From assembly GCA_028023455.1 (NCBI GenBank), contig JAQFVV010006510.1, positions 773,750 to 837,749 of the forward strand: a stretch of DNA of 64,000 nucleotides, read 5' to 3'. How positions within the stretch are numbered: position 1 is the stretch's first letter; the number at the start of each line of letters is the position of its first letter. This document shows positions 26,356 to 37,090 of this stretch, in pieces. The position numbers were made by a program, and so were the translations under genes. This stretch comes from Epiperipatus broadwayi (taxonomy: Eukaryota; Onychophora; Udeonychophora; Euonychophora; Peripatidae). The notes beneath the pieces are model-generated. The model was not told the origin of the DNA. It made no database searches and saw nothing but the letters and a program-made list of their open reading frames with translations.

Positions 26356-28194
26356 TGTAATGGAAACGTATATGAGTAGCCCCATAATTAAGCAAGTTAA
26401 ATATAATGGATCGTATATGAGGTATTCCATTTATATTAAAGAATGATGGAAAAACAAACTTGTTCCAATTATATTTTAATAAATTGTTTAAATTGCCCTC
26501 CCAGCTAGCTTTATATAAAGTAAATCTAAAATCATACTAATCAATGAGATCTTTCATTATAATTTATCTTTTAGGTTGATGTGACTAACTAATCAAATAT
26601 ATATATCAAAAATAAAGGGACTTTTATTAAATTCAAATATACACATCTACTATATAAATTTATGTACCTCTAAATATGTGTATGAAAAATAATATATGTA
26701 AGTGACCTACAAACCAAGTAATAAATGAAATAAGAAATTATCTTTTATTAAGTCGTAAATTTAATTAATTTACTAATAACTTTGGCATTAAGAAAATAAG
26801 AATAATATAGTATCGATCTTTAAATAATTACAAAGGCATTATTTATAAAAATAAATAGCACATCTTTATTTTATGTTATCGTTTGACTTTAAATAATATT
26901 AATGTTTCAATATTAATATAAACAATAAATATATAAAGACATATTTCTGCCTAATAGTTATAATATAAAGATAATAATTAATATATATAGTACCTCAACT
27001 TATAAATTATATTTTCAGATTTTAAAATTATTTAAATATTTATCTTAAACATCATCTGTTATACGTTTAATGTTATAATAGAACAAGACGCTTAAATTGA
27101 TCATTCACAAACGTTACATTTTACAATGAAAAATAAAAATAAACAAAAAAAAATATATCAATCTCAAAAATATATATCCACACATCACTCATATAAATAT
27201 ATAATTATTAAATACCTTTTTAAAAGTTCACTTAGTTGATTGTCCTTTTAAGAATTAATTTAGTCCATGAGTTTTTTCATCTGTATATATTTTTTTTAAT
27301 TTTAGAATGCATTCTATAAAAGATGACGAAACGATTTCATTAAAGAAGATTATTAATTCTTGAATATATGCATATTTTATTAAAATGTTAAATCCAGTAC
27401 ATCAATTACAATTACTTTCAGATTAGAATTAAATTGACGATAATACATTTAAGATAGCTATGCCAGCTTTTAACTCCAGACGCGATGAAATTTATACGTT
27501 GAAAATTTTAGTTGTTCCATTGAAAAATTGCTTTAGAATATATGAAAGCGATGATGATGATGCAGCCCTAGCTGCGATATATCCTTATTACCCCGTCATA
27601 ATTTATATGTTTATTACAAAATATATATACGTTACTTCAGTATTTTAAAAAAAATGGTAAACTTTAAAGAAATAAAATGTAATAAAATTCTATCCTTCAG
27701 TTGTTTGTTCTATATCCCATTTTTTTAATAATAATCCTAATAATGGCTTCCTTATTATTGTCGCGTGGTTTCATGCCAGCAGATGCTATTTTAAAACTCA
27801 TGTTATATATATATGTTCTCTTTTACAACAATTAATATCAAAATAAAAATAAAATATTAAGTATACATATAAAAAGTATCAAATCGAAAATTTGACATCT
27901 TTTAAAATATACATAAATAATTATTTATTGCATTTAGTAATCATTGCAAATAAAATAATTTTTTTTTTAATCAACAATTTATATGTCCTTATTTATTTTA
28001 ATAATTAAATGTTTATAACGATGTACTATCAATATATATAAATAAAATAATAACTTCAAATAATAACTATATTTAATAAACATAAAAGAAAAATTTAAAT
28101 ATTTCATATGTAAACTTTAACTTAAAGAGATTTTTTTTTTTAATAACAAATAACAAATTTTTAAAATATAAATATCGACCTATTGATATTTACA
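26356..28194 (-). repeat. 3' LTR of element A
   Basis: Matches 31680-33522 almost base for base, with one indel in a T run near 27290 and a few others. A 62-residue frame on the opposite strand (27460-27648) is duplicated only because the LTR is. Its boundary to the right is the purine-rich tract. Confidence 0.93.
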
Positions 28195-28230
28195 TTACCC
28201 TCAAATCCACCGAAAAAAAAAAATGTCTTT
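28195..28230 (-). other. Polypurine tract of element A
   Basis: On the minus strand a T run and TCGG are followed by GGTGGATTTGAGGGTAA directly against the 3' LTR start TGTAAATATC. This is the expected place for plus-strand priming. The same segment, GGTGGATTAGAGGG, abuts the 3' LTR of element C. Confidence 0.65.
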
Positions 28231-28494
28231 GCAAATAACTAATTAATTAAGAGATATCGAAAAACTTCTCAAATTTGTAATCTTTCTAAGGACTAACATG
28301 GTTTAAAGAATATTATTTTTCATATTAATAACCACATTCATTTATTTATATCTATCTCTCAGATCATCTAGATATTTATCCAAGTTTTCTTAAAAAAAAA
28401 AATAATAATAATAATCAAAAGTGCTTTTTTTTTTTTTTTTTAATTCTTCTTGTAAAGAATTTCCAGTATGTTAAACTTTGTGAAAAAGTTTGCC

Positions 28495-28725
28495 CTAATT
28501 TACAAGATTTTCATATAGCATTTTGGTATAACTCAATTGCTTTTGAATAATTTTGAGATAAGTATCTAAAGATTTTGCTATGAACTCCTTAGATTCTACA
28601 TCTATATCCTTTACATAAATAGTAACTTGATCATAAGCACTAACATAACTCTTAACTTTATCAATAATAGTTGCTATTTTATCAGATAATCTTACTTTTC
28701 CTTTGACTATCTTGATAAACATCAT
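28495..28725 (-). CDS. Small downstream ORF of element A, unknown function
   Basis: 76 codons on the minus strand, about 170 bp past the end of the long ORF. Composition is lysine-, isoleucine- and aspartate-rich (KIVKGKVRLSDKIATIIDKV...). Element C lacks the surrounding ~550 bp entirely, so this is extra sequence retained in A. It may be a remnant of a longer polyprotein or only a chance frame. No family recognised. Confidence 0.3.
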   Translation of the reverse strand: MMFIKIVKGKVRLSDKIATIIDKVKSYVSAYDQVTIYVKDIDVESKEFIAKSLDTYLKIIQKQLSYTKMLYENLVN

Positions 28726-28896
28726 CGACTTGAGTAAGTCTTTATTTTACTTCATTCTAGGTTCAATTAAAAACAATTCTTCTGGATAATTTTGAATGGT
28801 ATTCATTCAAATTTTCTAAATAATCCTTTTAAAATCGCAAATCAGATTGATGTAATACAACTTCAACATTAAAGAACTCTTGAAAATCATTTTGTT

Positions 28897-29913
28897 TTAC
28901 AATAATAACATTATTATATTAATTATTTTCAGTTTAACTTTAGGTTTACTTAAATCTCTTTCCTTAGTTATATTTTCTTGAAGAAAATCAATATTATTTA
29001 TCTTTCCATCTATAACTTTAAGTTTAACTTTAGCTTTTCCAATATCTTTCATAAAATCTATACTTCTTTTAAGATAATTTATTTTAAACTTATCTCTACT
29101 CATTTCTTTGAATCTTACTTTAATTTTCTTCATATTTTTACTGGTATAAATTATCTCAAGAAAATCTATTTTAATTTTCTCTTTACTTCTGAATTTAAGT
29201 TTTATTTTGACTTTGCCTAAATCTCCATTTGGATCAATTTCTACTTCCATAAAATTTACATTACATATTATATTGTTAATTCTTGTAAAGAATATTTCTT
29301 TGTAAATATTAATTTTTGTATAAACGTTTCCACAATTAATGGTACATTTTTGAACTAGATTTTGCATTTTATCTTTAAATTTATTACTGGTATTATCCGT
29401 AATCTTTAGTAATTTTTCACCTAAAGAATTTAATTTTATTTCTACAGATTCATCAATTCTTTTATCCTTACTATAGTATTCATCAAAAATTTTAGGTTTC
29501 TTTATAGTCTTTCTTTCAACTACTTCTAATCTGGCTATAATTCCTTGATTTTCTTCCTTCATTTCATTATTTATTTCTTCAATTTTTGCTTTTAAAGAAT
29601 TAGCTTCCACTATTGTCTCTTCTCTATATTTTTCCATCTTTTCATCAAATTTTACTTCTACTCTTCTAATACTATCATCTACCAAAACTTTTAATTCATT
29701 AGAATTAATTTTCATCTCAACTCTAAGTTCATCATATTTAGATTCTAGCTTCTGAGAAAGTTCATTAGAATTTGTTTTTATCTCAACTCTAAGTTCATCA
29801 TATTTAGATTCTAGTCTCTCATATTTGGTATTTAATTCAGCTTTAAATTTTTCCAAAAAATCTTTTAAGTCAAAATCACCATTAACTGGCATTTTATTAC
29901 TATTGTTATCCAT
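28897..29913 (-). CDS. Gag-like coiled-coil protein with basic repeats (element A)
   Basis: 338 residues; the ATG lies just after the leader. The N-terminus has FDLKDFLEKF, shared with element C's FDLRNFMEKL. Residues ~25-140 form a heptad-rich coiled coil with internal duplication (KYDELRVEIKTNSNEL and KYDELRVEMKINSNEL). Residues ~215-335 contain about four ~30-residue basic repeats with the pattern GKxKVKLK...IDFL. There is no CCHC zinc knuckle or protease. Coiled-coil N-termini of this kind are common in arthropod and other invertebrate gypsy-type Gag proteins, so Gag is the best guess. The basic repeats could stand in for a nucleocapsid. Function is inferred from position and composition only. 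Confidence 0.7.
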   Translation of the reverse strand: MDNNSNKMPVNGDFDLKDFLEKFKAELNTKYERLESKYDELRVEIKTNSNELSQKLESKYDELRVEMKINSNELKVLVDDSIRRVEVKFDEKMEKYREETIVEANSLKAKIEEINNEMKEENQGIIARLEVVERKTIKKPKIFDEYYSKDKRIDESVEIKLNSLGEKLLKITDNTSNKFKDKMQNLVQKCTINCGNVYTKINIYKEIFFTRINNIICNVNFMEVEIDPNGDLGKVKIKLKFRSKEKIKIDFLEIIYTSKNMKKIKVRFKEMSRDKFKINYLKRSIDFMKDIGKAKVKLKVIDGKINNIDFLQENITKERDLSKPKVKLKIINIIMLLL

Positions 29914-31600
29914 TATTATTAATAATACAATATTATATACTCATAAAATAAAATCTAAGATATATATATATATTTCTATATAGTAATTATCACAGATCAA
30001 GGGCTCACCATCTCCAATCATTATTCCAACAAGCAATTTTTTAACTAAAAATACAAGCCTTTTTAATCTTATAATATATAATAGCTATCTGACAATCTAA
30101 ATTTTACTTATTTGAACTCATGAACTTCTTGGCTTAAAAAAAAAAAAATCTTATCTATCACCATAACATCAACAAATTTCTCTAAAATATATATATGCAG
30201 AGAGTAACAACTGATATCACTAAATAACATTTATTTATATTTAATGATAATAAATATTCTACACTTATACTATATTAAAATGTGGATACTTCATATCAAA
30301 TTCAATATAACCTTGAAATATTTAAACTACAACTAAATGTTCACATGCCTTAAAATAACTAATTTGATAATATAGTGAGACAACTTTCTCATTCAAAATA
30401 ATGGTAGTTAAATATAAAATACTTAAATCGATACCTATAAATTTTCTGGACTTTAATACTTAATACCATTTTATACACATAAAAAAAAAAATATCCACTT
30501 CACTTATTATTAACTTTTGTGCTCGAAATATTTTACTAAAATTGTACTAATGCAGTTTACTACTAACAAATATTCACTAATTGAATTTCATGTTTAAAAG
30601 TCACTTACAAAAAAAAAAATATTAATATACTTGTTTTCAAACCCTAATTGATAATCGATGTAATAGATTATTTGTTACAAACAATAATCAATTAATCAAA
30701 CTCTTAAGTTTGGTGTTATATATTTAAGTTATATACTTATCTATTCCTCCAAAGATCCGACAGATATTGACAACCAAAAGATTGATTAGCACTTCACAAC
30801 TTTGATGTAGATAAAAGAATTCAATCATTACTCCCAAAGCATACAATGTTTCATGAACACTTAGATGACTATCACATTTCATTCTATCCTATCTACTACA
30901 ACCCATAATAATTTTTCTTAGAACACCATTACACTACCCTGCTTATATTTAAGTCTTAGGGGCTATTATTTATAAATATTTCCTTGCTCATCTTTGGGAG
31001 ACTTAGAGGCAAATATTATACTTATATTAAAATAATTATATCTTACTCTCTCTGGAGTTTTAAAGATAAAATCATGGCAGGACTACTGTTAACTGCTTCA
31101 TGATAGATAATAATAATAAACATCAAGATTTGGGTTGGAGCAATGAATGAGATTAATCAATCATAAATGACATGAATGCATTACATCCTCAAGATAATAA
31201 CCAAAATTCCCCATCCAACATCAATACCTGCAACAGAACCAACCAAACTCCAACAATCAAATATCCCATCCAACCTTCAAAATTATAGATTTTCTACAAC
31301 TCAAACTTTCCAAATATGTACAAAATTATTATACTATAATTCAACACCATCAATATACTTTTTAAATTGAAATTAAACTGCTTCATGACTATATTTATCT
31401 TTCATCACTAAAAAAAAAATACAATAATATTAACCATCACCATCTAAACATAAGGCTAAAATATTTCCATTTATATAAAAAAAAATTAAACACACAAAAA
31501 TGCTTCTTTTTCTTTAAACCATACATCTCATATTAATATATATACTAGACATCTTAATCTCAAGTATGTGGGGTATTTCAAGCCCTAATTAGCTTATTTC
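29914..31600 (-). other. Untranslated leader of element A
   Basis: About 1.7 kb between primer-binding site and ORF, without long frames. Element C has the same leader at 44625-46231 on the plus strand. The leader contains A-rich stretches and TATA-rich segments close to the ORF start. Confidence 0.7.
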
Positions 31601-31601
31601 T

Positions 31602-31623
31602 AGCCCTAGTTGTTGCGCCAAAT
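31602..31623 (-). other. Primer-binding site of element A (mutated tRNA-Lys type)
   Basis: On the minus strand CATTACA of the 5' LTR is followed by TT and then TGGCGCAACAACTAGGGC. This is a variant of TGGCGCCCAACGTGGGGC, the site complementary to the tRNA-Lys(1,2) 3' end. Element C preserves it better. Confidence 0.75.
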
Positions 31624-33522
31624 GTAATGGAAACGTATATGGTTAGGTATAAGATAGCCCACGATTGGGCAAGCCAAATGTAATGGAAACGTATATGAGT
31701 AGCCCCATAATTAAGCAAGTTAAATATAATGGATCGTATATGAGGTATTCCATTTATATTAAAGAATGATGGAAAAACAAACTTGTTCCAATTATATTTT
31801 AATAAATTGTTTAAATTGCCCTCCCAGCTAGCTTTATATAAAGTAAATCTAAAATCATACTAATCAATGAGATCTTTCATTATAATTTATCTTTTAGGTT
31901 GATGTGACTAACTAATCAAATATATATATCAAAAATAAAGGGACTTTTATTAAATTCAAATATACACATCTACTATATAAATTTATGTACCTCTAAATAT
32001 GTGTATGAAAAATAATATATGTAAGTGACCTACAAACCAAGTAATAAATGAAATAAGAAATTATCTTTTATTAAGTCGTAAATTTAATTAATTTACTAAT
32101 AACTTTGGCATTAAGAAAATAAGAATAATATAGTATCGATCTTTAAATAATTACAAAGGCATTATTTATAAAAATAAATAGCACATCTTTATTTTATGTT
32201 ATCGTTTGACTTTAAATAATATTAATGTTTCAATATTAATATAAACAATAAATATATAAAGACATATTTCTGCCTAATAGTTATAATATAAAGATAATAA
32301 TTAATATATATAGTACCTCAACTTATAAATTATATTTTCAGATTTTAAAATTATTTAAATATTTATCTTAAACATCATCTGTTATACGTTTAATGTTATA
32401 ATAGAACAAGACGCTTAAATTGATCATTCACAAACGTTACATTTTACAATGAAAAATAAAAATAAACAAAAAAAAATATATCAATCTCAAAAATATATAT
32501 CCACACATCACTCATATAAATATATAATTATTAAATACCTTTTTAAAAGTTCACTTAGTTGATTGTCCTTTTAAGAATTAATTTAGTCCATGAGTTTTTT
32601 CATCTGTATATATATTTTTTTTAATTTTAGAATGCATTCTATAAAAGACGATGAAACGATTTCATTAAAGAAGATTATTAATTCTTGAATATATGCATAT
32701 TTTATTAAAATGTTAAATCCAGTACATCAATTACAATTACTTTCAGATTAGAATTAAATTGACGATAATACATTTAAGATAGCTATGCCAGCTTTTAACT
32801 CCAGACGCGATGAAATTTATACGTTGAAAATTTTAGTTGTTCCATTGAAAAATTGCTTTAGAATATATGAAAGCGATGATGATGATGCAGCCCTAGCTGC
32901 GATATATCCTTATTACCCCGTCATAATTTATATGTTTATTACAAAATATATATACGTTACTTCAGTATTTTTTTAAAAAAATGGTAAACTTTAAAGAAAT
33001 AAAATGTAATAAAATTCTATCCTTCAGTTGTTTGTTCTATATCCCATTTTTTATAAGCAATAATCCTAATAATGGCTTCCTTATTATTGTCGCGTGGTTT
33101 CATGCCAGCAGATGCTATTTTAAAACTCATGTTATATATATATGTTCTCTTTTACAACAATTAATATCAAAATAAAAATAAAATATTAAGTATACATATA
33201 AAAAGTATCAAATCGAAAATTTGACATCTTTTAAAATATACATAAATAATTATTTATTGCATTTAGTAATCATTGCAAATAAAATAATTTTTTTTTTAAT
33301 CAACAATTTATATGTCCTTATTTATTTTAATAATTAAATGTTTATAACGATGTACTATCAATATATATAAATAAAATAATAACTTCAAATAATAACTATA
33401 TTTAATAAACATAAAAGAAAAATTTAAATATTTCATATGTAAACTTTAACTTAAAGAGATTTTTTTTTTAATAACAAATAACAAATTTTTAAAATATAAA
33501 TATCGACCTATTGATATTTACA
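31624..33522 (-). repeat. 5' LTR of element A
   Basis: Same sequence as the left LTR from 31680 onward. It has one extra 56-bp unit (31624-31679) at its 3' end that repeats the LTR terminus plus a primer-site-like segment. The 33522 end abuts ATATATATATAG. Confidence 0.92.
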
Positions 33523-33529
33523 ATATATA

Positions 33530-34262
33530 TATAGTTTTATATTAAATTTAATGTAATTATAAAAAAAACTCAGATTTTCAAGCACCCTAAAACTATGGAC
33601 TCCAACATAAATAACTGATACACATGACCACATACATGTCAAAAAAATAAATCATCTCCAATATACATATTTCATGCTGAATCAGTACTCATCAGTTGGT
33701 CTAGATCACCAACTCTCACACATATATACAATCAGTGTTCAGCTTGTATGAAGATAGAAAATCTTCAAACTTTAATGGACAAACTTCAATCTTCTCTACC
33801 CTCCAACCCTGCAGCCATTCATATCATTGTAAATCTGATGATGGAATACCCAAATCCTTTGTTTATGTCAATATTATTGTCATATCCATGTTGACATTAT
33901 GTCTCTCTGATCTTTCACATATAGGACTTTAATATATTCATTACATTTAAAGCTCTTGTTGATGCCAATATGATTGTCATAACCATATTGGAATTAAGTC
34001 ACTATGACACTTCACATATAATATGGACTTATTAAAGATATATAAATGGACATATTAATGTTCTATATATGAAGGGTCAGAGTGGCTTAATGCCAACATG
34101 GATATGACAGTAATATTAAAATCAATAAGGGATTTGAGTATTCCATCATCAAATTTTCAATAATATGGATGGCTGAAGAGTTGAAGGTGCAGAAGATTGA
34201 TGTCTGTTCATTAAAGCTTGAAGATTGGCTATCTTAATATATATGTGAGCACTTATTGTATA
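33530..34262. mobile_element. Hammerhead SINE family B, inverted pair
   Basis: The left unit (about 33570-33930, minus strand) carries a ribozyme with an intact core. The right unit (about 34060-34262, plus strand) has the GGATGGCTGAAGAG and CTTGAAGATTGGCTATCTTAAT part but stops before the ribozyme. AT-rich sequence containing TATTAAATTTAATGTAA-type flanks occurs on both sides, which may be a target duplication. Confidence 0.8.
33647..33707 (-). ncRNA. Type I hammerhead ribozyme, family B (intact core)
   Basis: Minus strand. Stem I is CCAA/TTGG, an internal loop, then GATC/GAT. The core CTGATGA is intact. Stem II is GTACT-gattc-AGCAT with one A/C mismatch. GAA is followed by stem III hairpin ATA-TG-TAT (containing A15.1 and U16.1) and A17 as cleavage nucleotide. 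Every invariant residue is present, but stem II is imperfect. Confidence 0.82.
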
Positions 34263-34516
34263 TATTTAATATAAATTTAATGTAAATCTAAGTTCAAAAT
34301 TTTCTGTAGGCCATATGTTAATATAAAAAATGAAAGAAGTTATTCAGATTTATTAAACCTTGCAAAAAGAAAAAAGGGAGAATAACATTTTTTTTAATAA
34401 AAAGTAAATCATTTCATTTTTAATTATTACTGTTTGTATTTTAAACCTTGTCTTAAATCTCTTTTATTAATGACAATAGATAAACAGACATATAATATGT
34501 AAAAAGATGAAATTCT

Positions 34517-34768
34517 TCATACATTATTTATTGAGTTAAAATAAAAGAGATAAGAAAAAAATCTAAAGTAATTTTTTTTGATTATTTTATCTGTATGAAT
34601 CTGGTCACACAATTGAGCAATTTTTTGTATAAATAAGTTGCCTTCATTTGAGCTTTCTTTTGTATGTGACTGACCTGTAATGGAGATCCCAAACTGTGTT
34701 TTAGAAAAAAGCAAATTTTTTGCTACTACAAGCTGCTTTTTGCAAGTTAAAGAGAAGTAACTTTCCAA
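34517..34768 (-). pseudogene. 83-codon frame, possible fossil transposase-like fragment
   Basis: The frame reads ...KKQLVVAKNLLFSKTQF.ISITGQSHTKESSNEGNLFIQKIAQLCDQI. The spacing of a KQ...I...H...EG.FI...LC pattern loosely recalls ZBED/GTF2IRD2-like hAT-derived proteins, but similarity is too weak to assert. Copy 2 of the duplication (about 39970-40170) shows the same region without an open frame. Confidence 0.25.
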
Positions 34769-35466
34769 TGATGTAAAAAATATTAATTTGGAAAAATAAT
34801 GTTCAATGTGAGTGAGAACAATCTTGTAATTATAAATTATTGTAGTCTATCACTAAAAATGGGTAGGCTGCTTCAAAAACAATGCCTCAGCTTGATTAAA
34901 GTTTTTCTAAAATAATCTGCCAAAAAGGGCAGAGGAAATTCAAAAAAAAGAATGTTATAATAATTTAACTCTTATACTTTGTGCATTTCAAGGTGATCAG
35001 ATAGTCAGACAAATGAGATATGCTTTCAAGTATGCATACAGGAGGTAAGATTAAAAAGGATTTGAATTTATTGGCAGCCTTTTTTAAGAATAATAAATTA
35101 TCATATACTAAACTGCAGAAATTGATGTCTAAACCTCTACCAGGATATCCTGCTGAATACGAAATTGTAACTTAAAAAATAACTCATATTTTATATGTGG
35201 TCAAAAACAATTAAAACAGAGATATAAAAGTACATACTTTGACTACTTCAGTTAAATGAGCTCCAAATATTAAAATGTGAGACTGTGCTATTTTATTGTA
35301 TTTAAATGTACAAATTGTCGATTTTTTGTGTGTTTGTGATTTACTTGTACTTACATTTTTTTAAAAATTATTATTATTATAAAACAAAATTCCTACTTTT
35401 TGTCTTGGGAGTTATTTTAAGTTTAAAAATGCATTTGTAAGTTAATTTTATTATTAGTAGTAGTAC

Positions 35467-36718
35467 TTGGGTATTATTCTTGCATTGAAGAAAAGATAGA
35501 AGCCTTTTCACATACCCAATAAATGGGTAATCTTGCAATGATATCAACTTGAAAGAAAATAAACCCTGCAATGTATATTGAAGAACGTGATTCTCGTTTT
35601 GAAAACGTGCTTTGGTTTTTATTATTTTGCCTTATTTATATTTGTCAATTGAAAAATATTGTCTTTTTTAAAACGTAATTTGATTGGTGTTATTTTGTGT
35701 TATTTATATTTCTCACTTACTTCAGTTCATTTGATTTCAATTTGATGCGTGTAAGTAGATTTCGTCTTTTATACAAAAATGAGGACACATTTTCTCTAGA
35801 CTCAACAATATAAAACAATTTTTCCACCCGCATGAAAACTTTTACAATTGATGTATGTTTATTGTTTTGAATTATTTTCTTTGGTTTTGTGTAGTAGAGA
35901 TTTATTAATTGTTTTTCTCCAATTTTTTCTGCCTGCATGCAAAAAAAGTAATAAAAGTCTTATAAATTATATTTCTATATTGTTGTAAATTATGTGTTTT
36001 GTTTTCTTTTTTTTTTTTTTAACAAAAAAAAAAAACTTTCTGAGTATTTTTCTGGAAATTTTTGATACACTTTGTAATCACGTGTTAGTTCGGGGAGAGG
36101 GGAATTTTCAGTTCAGGTCTATTTTGTTGTTTGAACATGATGAAATCCTATTATTTATTACAGTGTAAGTAGCGTATGTGTATATTTTATATGTTATTGT
36201 AAATATTATTAAAAAAATTATAAATTAGTGATTGTTTTAAGCATATGTAAAGTAACATTTGGGAGTTTATTCAATATATTTCTGTGAGCAGAGAAATTGT
36301 AATTTGTCAGATAACAAATTTTTGTTTGACAGTGTTGTTGTTTTTAATTACCCATTTATCCTGAAAATCATATATATGTTTACCTTTTTTACAGTTTTAC
36401 TTGTGTGTGAACATGTTAAACATAATCCTGCAATACAACATTAGATTTGTGCTGTACCTTTTCTTATTCATGTCAACCTGCCAATAACTTTGTAAAACTT
36501 ATGAAAACAAGATCCATGTAGGCATTATTTTCCCCAAATCTTGTGAAATCACTATCAAGTACAAGATTATCCATGTACACATTATTTTTTCCCAAATATT
36601 GTGCAAAAATAGTGTACAAGATCCATATACATGTTATTTTGGTCAGATCACAAGATTACAAAATTATCAGTGGAAAGGTGCAGCATGTCTAATATTGTAT
36701 TGCAGGAATAATACCCAA
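35467..36718. mobile_element. 1.25-kb element with TIRs
   Basis: The left end is TTGGGTATTATTCTTGCA and the right end the complement of TTGGGTATTATTCCTGCA, a near-perfect terminal inverted repeat. The interval is absent from copy 2 of the segmental duplication, where flanking sequence runs straight through near 42290; this acts as an empty-site control. The interior has no transposase frame. A second inverted copy of the TGCAATAC...-type end lies at about 36427-36470. No clear target duplication was seen, so the superfamily is unknown. Confidence 0.75.
36490..36665. repeat. Short tandem repeat, ~58-bp unit x3
   Basis: ACAAGATCCATGTA...CATTATTTTCCCCAAATCTTGTG recurs three times with variation inside the TIR element. 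Confidence 0.75.
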
Positions 36719-37090
36719 CTATCTTCTTATTATTAAATTGTTAGTTTTATTAAAATGTCTTAAAATTTGTTACTTTTGGCAGCATTCCAAAATAGATATA
36801 GAAACTTATAAACTGAGACATAAATGATGCCATATGTGTGGTCTATAAAATTAGTTATATTAAAGTAAATTAATTATACAAAAGCTAACTACCATTAGGG
36901 GTAATACCAGATCTTTATGTTGCAAATGCCATAAGGTTTAAAATGGCTGCTATTCATTAATAGTACATCTTTCATAATCAAATAATTCATAGGTTAACTG
37001 CCAGAACAATTATAGTGAAAAAGATAATTAATATTTCTGTAAAAAGTATGAATATGGGATAACCATAGATGATCAGTTACATGTGTTTTC

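Larger units (their letters stand above)
26356..33522 (-). mobile_element. LTR retroelement A, non-autonomous, full length, minus strand
   Basis: Two nearly identical direct repeats of ~1.84 kb flank ~3.4 kb. Read on the minus strand, each LTR begins TGTAAATATC and ends CCATTACA (5'-TG...CA-3'). A Lys-type primer-binding site follows the 5' LTR at the right end. A GGTGGATTTGAGGG purine tract precedes the 3' LTR at the left end. The interior holds a ~1.7-kb untranslated leader and one long ORF, with no protease, RT or integrase motif. This structure is a LARD-like derivative, probably mobilised by an autonomous Ty3/gypsy-type relative. The near-identity of the LTRs points to a recent insertion. 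Confidence 0.9.
34330..37090. repeat. Segmental duplication, copy 1
   Basis: Colinear with 39720-42640 and 52117-52150. Paired landmarks include TTTGTCTTAAATCTTTT-type and CTGTATGAATCTGGTCA, TATGCATACAGGAGGT/TATGCATATAGAAGTT, GATATAAAAGTAC and CTGGGAGTTA, plus GGGATAACCATAGATGATCAG against GGGATAAATATAGGTGATCAG. Divergence is high, so the duplication is old. Copy 1 carries a TIR element that copy 2 lacks. Confidence 0.85.

Noticed and set aside
27460-27648. 62-codon frame MPAFNSRRDE... present identically in both LTRs of element A (also 32785-32976)
   Set aside because: It is antisense to the element and duplicated only because the LTRs are. The start codon is lost in the solo LTR at 47.5 kb, and the frame is absent in the LTRs of element C.
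26356-33522. DNA transposon with very long terminal inverted repeats
   Set aside because: In element A the long repeats are direct. The apparent inverted pair 46232-48273/50112-52061 arises from a nested antisense solo LTR. TG...CA ends, primer site and purine tract show an LTR element.
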